A stretch of DNA of 60,416 bases, taken from contig NZ_JAAAKZ010000024.1 of NCBI RefSeq assembly GCF_009905605.1, positions 1 through 60,416 of the forward strand. Direction: 5' to 3'. The notes beneath the pieces are model-generated. The model was not told the origin of the DNA. It did no database searches and worked only from the letters and a program-made list of their open reading frames with translations. The DNA comes from Runella sp. CRIBMP (GTDB lineage: Bacteria; Bacteroidota; Bacteroidia; Cytophagales; Spirosomataceae). Of the stretch, positions 43,040 to 52,986 are shown piece by piece. Position 1 is the stretch's first letter, and the number at the start of each line of letters is the position of its first letter. Both the position numbers and the translations under genes were made by a program.

Positions 43040-43798
43040 ACTCATGCCCCCATCCACAAACAGATTTTGCCCCGTTATGTAGCGCCCCGCGTCTGAGCAT
43101 AAAAATACAGCCATGCCTGCACAATCCTCGGGCTGCCCCATGCCACCTTCGGGGGTAGTCATACGTTCGGCAATTCGCTTTTCCATTTTAGGAACAGGTG
43201 CCTGAATGCGGGGTGTATCAATGATGCCGGGTGCTAAATTGTTGACCGTAACCCCCTTATCGGCCAATTGAAGCGCTACATTTTTTACTAAATTAAAAAC
43301 CGCTGACTTGGTGGCGGCATACACAATCATGGCGGGATGGGGCCGAACCTGCTGCACGCTGCCAATGGTCAGAATTCGCCCCCAGCCTTTTTTGATCATG
43401 GCAGGTGCAAACTGCTGCATCAATAAAAGGGTAGATTTAAAATTTGCATTGACCTGAAAATCAAACTCACTTTCCGTCACTTCTTGCCAATTTTTGGCCA
43501 CCTGTACCGAAGCATTGATGACCAAAATATCAACGGTATCGGTTATTTTAGAAACGCTTTGGAAAAATTTTTGGGGCCCGTCGGGTTTTGAAAAATCAGC
43601 TTTTACAATCTGTACTTTATCTTTGGGTTGGTTGATTTGTTTGGCTACTTGTTGAGCTTCTTTTTTATCACGGCGATAGTGGATGATTACATTGGCGCCG
43701 TATTCGGCAAGCGCAATGGCAATTGCTTTGCCAATCCCCTGACTCGAACCCGTTACAACGGCTGTTTTTCCAGATAAATTAAGTCGTTCAGAAAGCAT
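43034..43798 (-). CDS. Short-chain dehydrogenase/reductase
   Basis: The ATG at 43798 starts MLSERLNLSGKTAVVTG; a longer reading has no SDR homology. About 254 residues with the NAD(P) motif TGSSQGIGKA, NAS (VINASVQVA, a variant of NNAG), catalytic Ser in LTIGSVQQV, YAATK with Tyr and Lys, and a C-terminal ITGQNLFVDGGMSL. It resembles 3-oxoacyl-ACP reductase or gluconate/glucose dehydrogenase-type SDRs; the substrate is unknown. Confidence 0.9.
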   Translation of the reverse strand: MLSERLNLSGKTAVVTGSSQGIGKAIAIALAEYGANVIIHYRRDKKEAQQVAKQINQPKDKVQIVKADFSKPDGPQKFFQSVSKITDTVDILVINASVQVAKNWQEVTESEFDFQVNANFKSTLLLMQQFAPAMIKKGWGRILTIGSVQQVRPHPAMIVYAATKSAVFNLVKNVALQLADKGVTVNNLAPGIIDTPRIQAPVPKMEKRIAERMTTPEGGMGQPEDCAGMAVFLCSDAGRYITGQNLFVDGGMSL

Positions 43799-44070
43799 TG
43801 TATTTGAGTTTTCTTTAACCAATTCATAAAAATGGAAGCAAGACAAAAAATAAGACCAATGTTCGCTGGGCCAAGACTGTGTAATTATTTCAGCAAAACT
43901 GGGGCATATTGTGCCCAATGCGCCATTCTGATGAGAAGTTAACTTCTGTTCGAAGCTATAAATCTTGTGAGTGAGTGGGGGTAGAGAAACGGCGAAGATG
44001 ACCGAAAATCAGTGGGAGTTAGGCATTATAGATCATGAGTAAGTTGTGGTTAAAAAGTCAACAAATAACA

Positions 44071-44105
44071 TAAATCCCTGCCACTTCACGTAGCAGGGAT
44101 TTATT
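44071..44105 (-). terminator. Hairpin downstream of the second susD
   Basis: Perfect 12-bp arms ATAAATCCCTGC and GCAGGGATTTAT around an 11-base loop, 21 bases past the susD stop on the minus strand, followed by a loosely T-rich stretch. Bases 43799-44070 otherwise contain nothing I can name. Confidence 0.7.
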
Positions 44106-44125
44106 GATTATGGGTAAACCGTAAA

Positions 44126-45508
44126 TTACCGCGTTTTTACGTATTCATCCCAGTTGATTTCGGCCTGCGGGCGGGCCAGTTGCCTGAAAATTGTACCACG
44201 GTCAATGGTGACATCTACGTTTGCGGCATTGAGGCGATTGTAACGACGCAAATCTACCCAACGATGTCCCCAAGGCTCGGCCCAAAGCGAATAACGGCGT
44301 TGGAACAAGATTTCGTCAATAAGGGCGTCTTTGGTCGTAGCGCCCGTGTAGTTGCCAATACCCGCAGCGGTACGAATACGGTTGATTGCCGCCACTGCTT
44401 CTGGGGTTTTATTGAGTTGGGCGTTGGCCTCAGCAGCAATCAGTACCAGCTCTTCATTACGGAAAAATTTCACCTCAGAGGTGTTGAGGGCAAAACGGTT
44501 GTCTTGGTACAAACCCGCGAGAGGTGTTCCATCTGAGGTAACTGATACTGGCGCAGTACGACGGAAAAACTTCGCACGTACGCGGGCATCTCCTGCAATG
44601 GTATCGCGCAACACCGACGGGTGTACCACCATCATGGTACTTACATTGGCATTTTTGACAAAAAACAGCGGGTTAAACGTATCTGGTGGCGCTCCGAAGG
44701 TATGGGCCGGCCCAGCCTCTAAACTACCAGTTGCATTATAAAAGGATGCGGCTACTGCATCCAAAGCACCTTGCCAGTCCTGACGATACACGGCTAAGCG
44801 CGCCGCAATGGCACGATTGAGTTGACGCAGTCCCGCAATGGTTCCGAAGCCATTTCCTGTGAAACCAGACGTCAAACGTAAAGGGAAATTTCCTGTGCCA
44901 GCACCGCTCAATTCGGTATTGCCTTCGTCCAAGATGCGTTTGATTTGGGTAAGAGACTCCGCAAGCGGTAAGAAAGGCCCTGGATTTTGAAGGTCTTTGA
45001 CATCAATTCGAATTCCATTTTCGTATTGCCCCATTGCCACAATCAGGTATTGGTACGCCATGAGGGTTTTGGCAAAGCCCGAAACCGCATTTTTTTCTTC
45101 GGTCGTAAAAGTATTGGTATTGTTAACGGCATCAATCACCGTCAAGGCCTGACGAATGGCAAAATAAGGTTGCTGATACGTATTCAAATACCCAAACATG
45201 TTGGCTGTTGCCTGACGCCCGTTCATGCCTAGCCAATCGGTTTGCCAACGAGGGTCAGAGGCGTTTAAGTACCACAATTCACGCCCCATTGTTCCGAACA
45301 ACATTGTCACGGTAAAGAGATAATCACGGTGGCGTGATTCCAACCCCGTCACCAAGTTTTGCACTTGGGTACGAGAAGCGTTTTGACTCACACTTCCCAG
45401 CGAAGGGTTGTTGGGGTCGTTGGGAGTATCAAGGCTGAAAAAGTTACAAGAACTCATCATCAACAACAGCCCTGCAAAAATCGGAGTATATAAGTGTATT
45501 TTTTTCAT
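44126..45508 (-). CDS. SusD/RagB-family nutrient-binding lipoprotein
   Basis: 460 residues with lipoprotein signal IFAGLLLMMSSC. SusD signatures: FAKTLMAYQYLIVAMGQYENGIR, LAVYRQDWQGAL, ELVLIAAEANAQLNKTPEAVAAINRIRTAAG and the C-terminal LIDEILFQRRYSLWAEPWGHRWVDLRRYNRL. It pairs with the SusC encoded 12 bases upstream. Confidence 0.95.
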   Translation of the reverse strand: MKKIHLYTPIFAGLLLMMSSCNFFSLDTPNDPNNPSLGSVSQNASRTQVQNLVTGLESRHRDYLFTVTMLFGTMGRELWYLNASDPRWQTDWLGMNGRQATANMFGYLNTYQQPYFAIRQALTVIDAVNNTNTFTTEEKNAVSGFAKTLMAYQYLIVAMGQYENGIRIDVKDLQNPGPFLPLAESLTQIKRILDEGNTELSGAGTGNFPLRLTSGFTGNGFGTIAGLRQLNRAIAARLAVYRQDWQGALDAVAASFYNATGSLEAGPAHTFGAPPDTFNPLFFVKNANVSTMMVVHPSVLRDTIAGDARVRAKFFRRTAPVSVTSDGTPLAGLYQDNRFALNTSEVKFFRNEELVLIAAEANAQLNKTPEAVAAINRIRTAAGIGNYTGATTKDALIDEILFQRRYSLWAEPWGHRWVDLRRYNRLNAANVDVTIDRGTIFRQLARPQAEINWDEYVKTR

Positions 45509-45520
45509 GTCCGTAACGCA

Positions 45521-48500
45521 TTAAAATTCAACAACTAAATGACCAAAAAAGCGACGCTGAGTAGGATAAGGAGCAATATCTACCCCCGATGCTACGGCTT
45601 GTAATCCAAAAGTAGAAGTCTCGGGATCGTAGCCACGGTATTTGCTGAATGTCAATGGGTTTTGGCAAGAAAAGCCTACGCGCACCCGTGATATTTTATT
45701 GTTGGACCACTTATTCAGGGAAGTGGTGGGTACGGTGTAGTACAATGCGGCCTCGCGCAAACGAAGATAAGAGGCATCTTGTACCCATCGGTCGGCACCG
45801 TTGTGAGGAGCTAAGCCCCGCTGACGGCCATTAGGCACGCCGTCGCCGTTATCGTCATCGTCCCAGTCAGGAGAAGTTCCGCCACCATCCCACAAAAACT
45901 CGGTCAGGTTGATATTGTCACCGCCTTTTTTCCAGTGCCAAAGCATGTTGAAATCAAAGTTTTTGAAGAAGTTGATTTCATTGCTCCACGACATCTGGAA
46001 GTCAGGCTGGTTGTTTCCTAAAATATAGGCTCCTGTGCGCACACCTTCGGCAGCAGGCGTATCATTGGCATCACGTGCTGGGCGTGTTCCCACGATGGTG
46101 GTAGGTGAAAAGCCCTCTTGGTACAGGAACGTCCCTAAAGTTACCCCAAAAGCGCCTGAGTTGTAGGCTGGAATCCCCAACTTGGTGAGCAGAATGTCGT
46201 TTTTCCACCACAATACCCGCGAGCTCCAGCGAAACTTTTCTTTTTGGGCAATGGTCCCCCCCAGCGAAAGTTCTACGCCACGGTTTTGGAGTTGGGCTAA
46301 GTTAGTAGGTATTGTACTGATACCCACTGCCGGAGAAAGTTGTAAATTCTGGATATTGCTACGGGTTTGCTTATCGTAGTAGGTCGCTTCTAGTTGGATT
46401 CGGTTGTTAAATAATCCTAAATCCAACCCAAACTCCAACTCACCCGCCCGTTCAGGTTCGATGGCGGTATTGCCCGCCGCAGTGGTCACCACCGAGCCTA
46501 GCAATCCGCCGATATTGGCCGAGTTGAGCGGCGTAAATGTGGTTCCAAAACCTGGTACCCCAGCGGTTTGTCCATAGGCAACGCGTGGCTTGATTTGCGA
46601 GAAAACAGAAGATAAGCTCGACGAGCGAATGAAGTCAAAGTTGGCAATGTTGATGGCCAAAGATGCTTTCGGGAAAGCCCAAAACTTGTCGGCATCGCCA
46701 ATAAGGGTTGATTTGTCCCAACGTACGCCCGCCGTAGCGATGATTTTATCATCCCAGTTGGCTTCTTGTTGAACAAACGCCCCTACGTCGGTAATGGTCT
46801 GAAAACGTTGGTCAAAAATTTCTTGTACTGTTCCCTGACGTAAGTTGGTTTGACCTCCTGCCAATCCACGCGAGCGGTTGAGTAAGCGGTCTTCGCGGAA
46901 GTTAAGCCGCACCGCACCTGCCTGCGACGTAAGATTGACTTTCCCAATGTTCCAGTTATAAACCAATGCTGTTTGAAAGTTGGTATTCACGTTTTCGGTT
47001 TTCCCCCAAATCACATCGCCAGGGTTTCCTTGGGCGCGTTGAAATTGCAAATCTTCGGGAAGGTAAACAAAAGTAGTTCCTTGGGTGTAGTCCAAGCCTC
47101 CTTGTCCTACCAATTTCAGTAGTGATTTTTCTGATTTGTAAAGATTCGCCGTCAGGTTAAACGACTGAATAAATCGGTTGACATTGGTGTTGTTAATACC
47201 ACGGTCGGTCACTGCTATGGGATTTTCGGAAAAGTAAGGGTTGTCGGGGTAGCGACCGCTTTCATCGGGGAAAAGGTTATAATAATTGGGGACGTAAGCG
47301 ATGTTGTACCCAATACTCGCCCCTGAGTTATTTTGGTTTCCCGTAAAACCCCGGTCGGAGTTGGTATTGATGTAGTTTGACCCTACGGATAAGGTAATAT
47401 CGTTGGTCAGTTTATGGTCGATATTGGCGCGTAACGAATAGCGTTTAAAGCCCGTACGGCGAACAATGCCTTTTTCGTCGGTCAAAGCTCCCGAAATGAA
47501 AAACTTGGTTTTGTCGCTCCCGCCCGAAATCCCCAAACGAGTGTTGGAAAGTGGTGCCGTGTTTCCGTAAAAATATTTTTCATAATCCCAGGTTTGGCCA
47601 TTGGCTGCGCGAAAACGCTCTAATTCTATTGGGCGACGAGCGGCGGCAAAAAATGTATTTATTTTTGCTTCCGTCCAGTTGTCCACCCCAAACAGGCGCT
47701 GTGGTGTAGCAAATCCGTAGTCTTGGGCAAACGATACTTTTGTTTTGCCTGCACTACCGCGTTTGGTGGTGATGATGATTACCCCAGCATTGGCCCGGGT
47801 ACCGTAGATAGCCGCCGCCGATGGCCCTTTGAGGACTTCTACGTTTTCGATGTCGTTGGGGTTTAAGTCAGAAATACGGTTAGAAGCATCGTCTTGGGTT
47901 TCTGCCCCTGCGCCTGTTACCGAGGCACGACCCGAACGATTAACCCCGTTGTTGGCATAGACTCCGTCAATAATGTAAAGAGGTTGAGAGGCCCCTACTA
48001 GCGATGAAATACCCCGCAACTGAATCGAAACCCCACCTCCTGGGGCGCCACCGTTGGTGTTCATGTTGACCCCCGGCAGTTTTCCATAAAATGCGTTGTC
48101 GACCGTTTGGATTTGGGTCGTCCCCATGAGGTCTTTGGCCGAAAGAGTTGCTACGGCGTTGGCCAGATTAGAACGTTTGATGCTCGACGCCAAACCAGTC
48201 ACAACGACTTCCTGAAGGTTTGAAACGTCTTCGATGAGTGTTACATTAATGGTGCTGTTGTTGCCAACAGCCACCTCTTTCGATTGAAAACCAATGGAAG
48301 AAAAGACCAACGTCGCGTTGTTTTGACGGAGCGTAATTGAGTACGTTCCATCCGCCCCGCTGGTGGTGCCTATTGTTGTGCCTTTCACAACGACATTCGT
48401 TCCTGGGATAGGGGAGCCATCAGCGGATTTGACAGTTCCGCTGACTTGGTTTTGGGCAAAGGCAATTGCGGTTAGTAACCACATCCCCGTTGCAAAGACT

Positions 48501-48535
48501 AGCCTTGCCTTCGAAAAATAGGTAAATTTTAACAT
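45521..48535 (-). CDS. SusC/RagA-family TonB-linked outer membrane protein
   Basis: 1004 residues. Signal peptide (LVFATGMWLLTAIAFAQ), carboxypeptidase-regulatory-like domain (VSGTVKSADGSPIPGTNVVVKG), TonB-box LQEVVVTGL, plug with GVSIQLRGISSLVGASQPL and EVLKGPSAAAIYGTRANAGVIIITTK, then the beta-barrel ending LVVEF. It imports the substrate bound by the adjacent SusD. The 269-base upstream gap holds its promoter and, at its far end, the terminator of the sugar-oxidation operon. Confidence 0.96.
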   Translation of the reverse strand: MLKFTYFSKARLVFATGMWLLTAIAFAQNQVSGTVKSADGSPIPGTNVVVKGTTIGTTSGADGTYSITLRQNNATLVFSSIGFQSKEVAVGNNSTINVTLIEDVSNLQEVVVTGLASSIKRSNLANAVATLSAKDLMGTTQIQTVDNAFYGKLPGVNMNTNGGAPGGGVSIQLRGISSLVGASQPLYIIDGVYANNGVNRSGRASVTGAGAETQDDASNRISDLNPNDIENVEVLKGPSAAAIYGTRANAGVIIITTKRGSAGKTKVSFAQDYGFATPQRLFGVDNWTEAKINTFFAAARRPIELERFRAANGQTWDYEKYFYGNTAPLSNTRLGISGGSDKTKFFISGALTDEKGIVRRTGFKRYSLRANIDHKLTNDITLSVGSNYINTNSDRGFTGNQNNSGASIGYNIAYVPNYYNLFPDESGRYPDNPYFSENPIAVTDRGINNTNVNRFIQSFNLTANLYKSEKSLLKLVGQGGLDYTQGTTFVYLPEDLQFQRAQGNPGDVIWGKTENVNTNFQTALVYNWNIGKVNLTSQAGAVRLNFREDRLLNRSRGLAGGQTNLRQGTVQEIFDQRFQTITDVGAFVQQEANWDDKIIATAGVRWDKSTLIGDADKFWAFPKASLAINIANFDFIRSSSLSSVFSQIKPRVAYGQTAGVPGFGTTFTPLNSANIGGLLGSVVTTAAGNTAIEPERAGELEFGLDLGLFNNRIQLEATYYDKQTRSNIQNLQLSPAVGISTIPTNLAQLQNRGVELSLGGTIAQKEKFRWSSRVLWWKNDILLTKLGIPAYNSGAFGVTLGTFLYQEGFSPTTIVGTRPARDANDTPAAEGVRTGAYILGNNQPDFQMSWSNEINFFKNFDFNMLWHWKKGGDNINLTEFLWDGGGTSPDWDDDDNGDGVPNGRQRGLAPHNGADRWVQDASYLRLREAALYYTVPTTSLNKWSNNKISRVRVGFSCQNPLTFSKYRGYDPETSTFGLQAVASGVDIAPYPTQRRFFGHLVVEF

Positions 48536-48743
48536 GAATTTGACGATTTAGTTTATATTGAAATGGTTTACTCAACTCAAAAACAAAAGCGGATGCTTCA
48601 ATGTTTTGAAATCAAGGGGGCTATAAACCAGAGAAGATTTTAACGCTGTTGTTAGAGAGTTGTTGAGAGCAATAATATTGAAATAATTCTAATCTTAAAA
48701 AAAATATCCCTAAAAATTGTTGCTACTTAGGGATACAATAAAA

Positions 48744-48787
48744 ACAAAAAAGTAGAGCCCCCTATCAATGAGTATAGGAGGCTCTAC
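48744..48787 (-). terminator. Rho-independent terminator of the sulfatase-to-isomerase operon
   Basis: On the minus strand the stem GTAGAGCC(T)CCTATA pairs with TATAGG(G)GGCTCTAC around a short loop and is followed by T6. It lies 18 bases after the stop of the isomerase-like gene, separating it from susC. Confidence 0.85.
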
Positions 48788-48804
48788 TTAAAATCTATTG
48801 AGAA

Positions 48805-49671
48805 TTATAAACTCTTCAAATACGCAATGCTTTTTGGCACTTGCTCATACCAAGTGGGGCTTTCGTCTTCGATGAAATAATGCTTAATACCGATTTTCTT
48901 GGCTTCCTTAATTACACCAGCCACGTCAACTTGCCCTGTGCCCAACACTACGTCGTTTATCAAGGGGGTGCCGCCCGTCAAATCTCCTTTTACGCCATTT
49001 CTGAGGTCTTTGAGGTGAATGAGCTTGAAGCGCTTTCCGTATTTTTTTAACAAACTAACGGGCTCAGCTCCACCGTGAAATGCCCAAAGAATGTCTAATT
49101 CAAAGGATACATATTCGGGGTTGGTGTTTTTGACAATGTAGTCAAACAACGTTCCGTCTTCGTAAGGCTGGAATTCGTAGCCGTGGTTGTGGTAGCAAAA
49201 GGTGATGCCGTTTTCTTTCAGCACTTTGCCAATCATATTAAAATCATCCACGGCTTTTTTGGCTTCCTCAAACGTAAAACCACCTTTGACTTTGTGCGGA
49301 ATCCATGCGCACATAAGGTAGCTAGAACCTAGCAATTTGGCCGTTTTGGCCGCCGCGGCGGGGTCTTTTACCAATTGTTCGTAGCCTCCGCCCGTTCCGG
49401 GAATTTTGATGCTGCGCTCTTCGCACATTTTTCTAAATTCTTCGGGCGTGGTGCCTTTGGCGGCTCCGCCTTCTAGTTCGGTGACTCCCAACATTTTAAG
49501 CGTGTCGAGCGTGGCGGCTACGCCTTTAGGAAAACTGGCGCGGTAGGTGTACGCCTGCATTCCAATGGGGAACGTGTATAATTTGCCTTTTTGGGCAAAA
49601 ACTTCGCCAATGGCACTGACAAGTAAAAGAGCAAGGCTTAATAAAATGGTTGTTTTTTTCATTGTATTCAT
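48805..49671 (-). CDS. Sugar phosphate isomerase/epimerase-like TIM-barrel protein, secreted
   Basis: 288 residues (285 from the second ATG at 49662). Signal peptide (TTILLSLALLLVSAIGEVFA). The xylose-isomerase-like barrel shows in IGMQAYTYRASFP, VTELEGGAA, FCYHNHGYEFQPY, VSFELDILWAFHGG and the metal-site segment LIHLKDLRNG, ending YFIEDESP. Secreted members in Bacteroidota are often paired with GMC oxidoreductases and may act on keto-sugars. It is the last gene of that run. Confidence 0.85.
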   Translation of the reverse strand: MNTMKKTTILLSLALLLVSAIGEVFAQKGKLYTFPIGMQAYTYRASFPKGVAATLDTLKMLGVTELEGGAAKGTTPEEFRKMCEERSIKIPGTGGGYEQLVKDPAAAAKTAKLLGSSYLMCAWIPHKVKGGFTFEEAKKAVDDFNMIGKVLKENGITFCYHNHGYEFQPYEDGTLFDYIVKNTNPEYVSFELDILWAFHGGAEPVSLLKKYGKRFKLIHLKDLRNGVKGDLTGGTPLINDVVLGTGQVDVAGVIKEAKKIGIKHYFIEDESPTWYEQVPKSIAYLKSL

Positions 49672-49737
49672 TTTGAGTTAGTTACTGTTTTTTTTACCAC
49701 CGAGAAACGGAGTTACACCGAGAAATGAGGATTGGGA

Positions 49738-51447
49738 TTATAACTTTCGTTTTTTCAGTTGCTTCACGGCATAATCGGCCGCGCGGGCGGTAATAGCCAT
49801 GTAGGTCAGAGACGGATTTTGGGTGCCAGTGGAGGTCATGCATGCACCGTCGGTGACAAATACGTTTTTGCAACTGTGTACCTGATTCCATTCGTTTAGC
49901 ATCGACGTTTTTGGGTCTTTACCCATGCGAATACCCCCCATTTCGTGAATATCTGAACCTGGGTTAGCGTGGGTATCCACCCCCCGAATGTTCTTAAATC
50001 CCGCCAACGTAAACATTTCGGTGAGTTGTTCGAGGTAGTCTTTCACCATTTTGTCGTCATTTTCCGTCCACTTCACCGACGTCACTAACTGGGGGATTCC
50101 GTAAGGGTCTTTTAGGTTGGGATCCAAACGGACGTGATTGCTTTCAATGGGCACGGTTTCGCCCATCATCCACGCGCTGATGTTCCAGTTGCCCAATTGC
50201 GGATGCAGGAGCGCATCTTTGAGCTCTTCGCCGATTTCGGCCTGTCGCGTAAGGCGTCCCCGCCCGCCACCGATGCCCGTGGCATAGCCGCGTAGAAAAT
50301 CACTTTCCTGTTTGTGTAGATTCCTAAAACGCGGAATGTATGCGTTGCTGGGGTTTTTGCCGTCGGTCATTTTATCATAGTAGCCTTCATATTCGGCGTT
50401 TATGCGGCCGCGATAATTATGCCACGCAATGTATTTTCCTAAGGTGCCACTGTCGTTGCCCAGGCCGTTGGGGAAACGGCTTGAAATAGAATTCAACAAA
50501 ATCAAATTGCTGTTGAGCGCCGATCCGTTGACAAAAATGATTTTGGCATAAAATTCTATCATCTCACTCGTGTTCGCGTCTACAACACGTACCCCCGAAG
50601 CACGCTTTTTTTTCTCATCAAAAATAATGGAATGGACCACCGAATGCGGGCGCAAAGTCATGTTGCCCGTTTTGGCCGCCCACGGTAAAGTGGAGGCATT
50701 GCTACTGAAATAGCCACCAAACGGGCAGCCACGGTTGCAGAGCGAACGGTGCTGACATTTGGCGCGGCCTTGGTCGTAGTGGATTTGCTGTGGATCGGTT
50801 ATGTGCGCACAACGCCCCTGAATCACGTGGCGGTCTTTGTAATTTTTGGTGATGGCCTCCTGAAAATGTTTTTCGATGCAACTCAATTCAATGGGTGGCA
50901 AAAACTCACCATCGGGCAATTCTGGCAAACCGTCTTTATTTCCCGAAATTCCCGCAAATTTTTCAACGTGGCTGTACCAAGGCGCAATATCGGCGTAGCG
51001 AATGGGCCAATCGGTCGCAAACCCATCGCGAGCGGGGCCTTCAAAATCAAAGTCCGACCAACGTTGTGTTTGACGCGCCCACAATAGCGATTTGCCGCCT
51101 ACGTGGTAGCCGCGCGTCCACTGAAACGGCTGTTCTTCCACAAACGGCTGTTCACCAGGCTTTAAGGCCCAGTGCATGGTTTCTTCGCGCATGAAACTCG
51201 CTCGGCCGTTGGGGTATTGATTGCGGATTTCCAACGGCACTTGACCGCGATGCTCAAATTCCCACGGATGTTTATTGGCGGTTGGATAATCGGTTACGTG
51301 TTGTACATCACGACCACGCTCCAAAACAAGGGTTTTGAGTCCTTTTTCGCACAACTCCTTCGCTGCCCAGCCGCCGCTGATTCCTGAACCAATCACGATG
51401 GCGTCGTAGGTACGGTCTTTGATGGAATCTATATTAAGATATGACAT
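49738..51447 (-). CDS. GMC-family FAD-dependent sugar oxidoreductase
   Basis: 569 residues. FAD motif AIVIGSGISGGWAAKEL (residues 14-31), VGGKSLLWARQTQRW, a Cys-rich loop CQHRSLCNRGCPFGG, and the C-terminal active site with His in GSDIHEMGG (about 501) and Asn in GTQNPSLTYMAI (about 545). The group includes gluconate 2-dehydrogenase and glucoside 3-dehydrogenase large subunits. No signal peptide is evident, so it probably leaves the cell in complex with the Tat-carrying small subunit encoded just upstream. Confidence 0.92.
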   Translation of the reverse strand: MSYLNIDSIKDRTYDAIVIGSGISGGWAAKELCEKGLKTLVLERGRDVQHVTDYPTANKHPWEFEHRGQVPLEIRNQYPNGRASFMREETMHWALKPGEQPFVEEQPFQWTRGYHVGGKSLLWARQTQRWSDFDFEGPARDGFATDWPIRYADIAPWYSHVEKFAGISGNKDGLPELPDGEFLPPIELSCIEKHFQEAITKNYKDRHVIQGRCAHITDPQQIHYDQGRAKCQHRSLCNRGCPFGGYFSSNASTLPWAAKTGNMTLRPHSVVHSIIFDEKKKRASGVRVVDANTSEMIEFYAKIIFVNGSALNSNLILLNSISSRFPNGLGNDSGTLGKYIAWHNYRGRINAEYEGYYDKMTDGKNPSNAYIPRFRNLHKQESDFLRGYATGIGGGRGRLTRQAEIGEELKDALLHPQLGNWNISAWMMGETVPIESNHVRLDPNLKDPYGIPQLVTSVKWTENDDKMVKDYLEQLTEMFTLAGFKNIRGVDTHANPGSDIHEMGGIRMGKDPKTSMLNEWNQVHSCKNVFVTDGACMTSTGTQNPSLTYMAITARAADYAVKQLKKRKL

Positions 51448-51461
51448 TTGAGTATTGAGTA

Positions 51462-51538
51462 AACAACATGGGGTATAAAGTCTTGGGTATTGAGTACTAA
51501 CATTGGGGTTTCAGTAAAGAGAAAAATCCCAATACTCA
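51462..51538. repeat. Short repeated GTATTGAGTA motif in an intergenic gap
   Basis: GTATTGAGTA occurs at 51462-51471 and 51487-51496, and an inverted partial copy AATACTCA ends at 51538. It lies in the gap between the two dehydrogenase subunit genes; its function is unknown. Confidence 0.4.
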
Positions 51539-52057
51539 CTACTGAACTGGTACACACCCGTAATAATGCCCTGGTGCTTGATTGTATTTCAGGTGTTTGG
51601 TCTGAACGTATTCGGAGGTGGTAAACCCGAGAATTGTCAGTGATTTTACAAGTGTCAAATAGTCTTTTTGCATCTGGTCGGTCGACATTGCTACCTTACC
51701 CAAAACGTCTTTACGCTGGAGGGAGTTGCAATCAACGAAGGCCCGGAGATAGCGATCTTTGGCGATTGCATCGGTCTTTTCAAGGCCTTTTTTGACATTT
51801 TCCTGCACGCCTTTTTCGTAACAGTCCACCAACATTTTTTGGATAAAATCTGGCACACCCAAGTCTTTGGCTCCAGGAGTATCGGTTGTTGGAATGATAG
51901 TGTCTACCACCGAAACTAGCAACGCTTCTTGTTGAGGCGAAAGATTTAACGCCCACCTTTGGATGTTACTCGGGCTCCACGCTTCCGCCCAAGTGGGCAA
52001 AACGACGAATCCACCTGCGGCCAAGGTGACATTTTTAAGAACTTCCCGTCGGTTCAT
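51539..52057 (-). CDS. Gluconate 2-dehydrogenase subunit 3-family protein, Tat leader
   Basis: 172 residues. The leader MNRREVLKNVTLAAGGFVVL has a twin Arg followed by a hydrophobic core. The body shows the family pattern LSPQQEALLVSVVDTIIPTTDTPGAKDLGVPDFIQKMLVDCY. The small subunit binds and exports the FAD-containing GMC subunit, whose gene follows after 91 bases. Electron transfer to a cytochrome is expected, but none is encoded here. Confidence 0.92.
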   Translation of the reverse strand: MNRREVLKNVTLAAGGFVVLPTWAEAWSPSNIQRWALNLSPQQEALLVSVVDTIIPTTDTPGAKDLGVPDFIQKMLVDCYEKGVQENVKKGLEKTDAIAKDRYLRAFVDCNSLQRKDVLGKVAMSTDQMQKDYLTLVKSLTILGFTTSEYVQTKHLKYNQAPGHYYGCVPVQ

Positions 52058-52121
52058 GCGTCTTTAAATTTGCTTTGTAAACTCAATGAGTTAAAGGGTT
52101 GATTTAATATAATTTACTGAT

Positions 52122-52892
52122 TTAAAAACGTTTCATCGCTTCCGCATAGCGGCGGCCCAATTCGCGGGCGGCAGGTGCGTCAAAATGCGTTTTATCTCCT
52201 TTCTCCGCCAATCCTGCGGCTTCAACGCAGGCCGTGTGTTTAACTTTTTTAGGTAATTGGCGAAGTTGTTCATTGATGTCTTTTGCTTCTGGAATACGAT
52301 TCACGAAGAAATCACCCAACGTACCAACCACAAACGGCACCTTACGGGCCGATAATTCTTTACGAAAACGCTTGATGAGCGCCTCTAATTTTTGGGTGTA
52401 ACTTCCTACCAATTGGGGTTTACTGTCGCTTTCGCCTTGGTGCCACAAAATGCCTTTCAATTTCCCCGCTGGTAGCGCTGCTTTCGCCCGACGAAGGGCA
52501 TCGTCGTAGGGATAGCTTTTGGTTTGGTCGTGGTAGCCACCAGGTTGCCACGAGTCAATGGCCGACCCACCCACAGCCGCTGGTATCAGACCAATCACAG
52601 CAGACGTATCAGCGTCGGCCATTACGCGGGCAAATTCCAGCCCTGGCCCAACGCCCGCTTCGGGTTTGTCGAAGTGCATGGGCGCAACGGCAGGCACCCA
52701 CTGATTGTCTTTGTTAAGCATCCAAATCCGCGGATGTGGCGTGCGGTCAGACTCTTCCACCTTGCCGCGTCCTGCCATGTTTGATTGACCAACGAGCAGA
52801 TACAGATGCAGTTTTTTGCCCTTAAAATCAGGGTTTTGAGCCACTGCTTTTAAAGAAAAGAGGGCGAAAATATAGAAGACTAAGTGTTTCAT
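52122..52892 (-). CDS. SASA-type (SGNH-like) carbohydrate esterase, secreted
   Basis: The ATG at 52892 opens the signal peptide MKHLVFYIFALFSLKAVAQ; longer readings overlap the sulfatase gene. About 256 residues with the Ser block LYLLVGQSNMAGRG, an oxyanion segment VGGSAIDSWQPGG, and LKGILWHQGESD with the block-III Gly/Glu; His/Asp of the triad are likely in KTHFDAPAARELG. The family removes acetyl groups from sialic acids or xylan-type glycans. Confidence 0.9.
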   Translation of the reverse strand: MKHLVFYIFALFSLKAVAQNPDFKGKKLHLYLLVGQSNMAGRGKVEESDRTPHPRIWMLNKDNQWVPAVAPMHFDKPEAGVGPGLEFARVMADADTSAVIGLIPAAVGGSAIDSWQPGGYHDQTKSYPYDDALRRAKAALPAGKLKGILWHQGESDSKPQLVGSYTQKLEALIKRFRKELSARKVPFVVGTLGDFFVNRIPEAKDINEQLRQLPKKVKHTACVEAAGLAEKGDKTHFDAPAARELGRRYAEAMKRF

Positions 52893-52925
52893 AAGGGATT
52901 GATTTACTTTGCGCCCCTTTCTAAA

Positions 52926-52973
52926 CCATTGCGAAAAAAAAATAGTGTTAACTGCCATGGTTTTTCGCAATGG
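52926..52973 (-). terminator. Perfect 13-bp inverted repeat between sulfatase and esterase genes
   Basis: CCATTGCGAAAAA (52926-52938) and its exact reverse complement (52961-52973) flank a 22-base spacer that contains more A residues. It lies 14 bases after the sulfatase stop. It may attenuate or stabilise the message. Confidence 0.45.
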
Positions 52974-52986
52974 ACGCAAGGATAGA

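Noticed and set aside
43799-43918. 40-residue N-terminal extension of the SDR
   Set aside because: It shows no SDR similarity; the standard N-terminus begins at the ATG 43798.
51448-51538. Possible CRISPR-like repeats (GTATTGAGTA copies)
   Set aside because: Only two short copies with unequal context and no spacer regularity.
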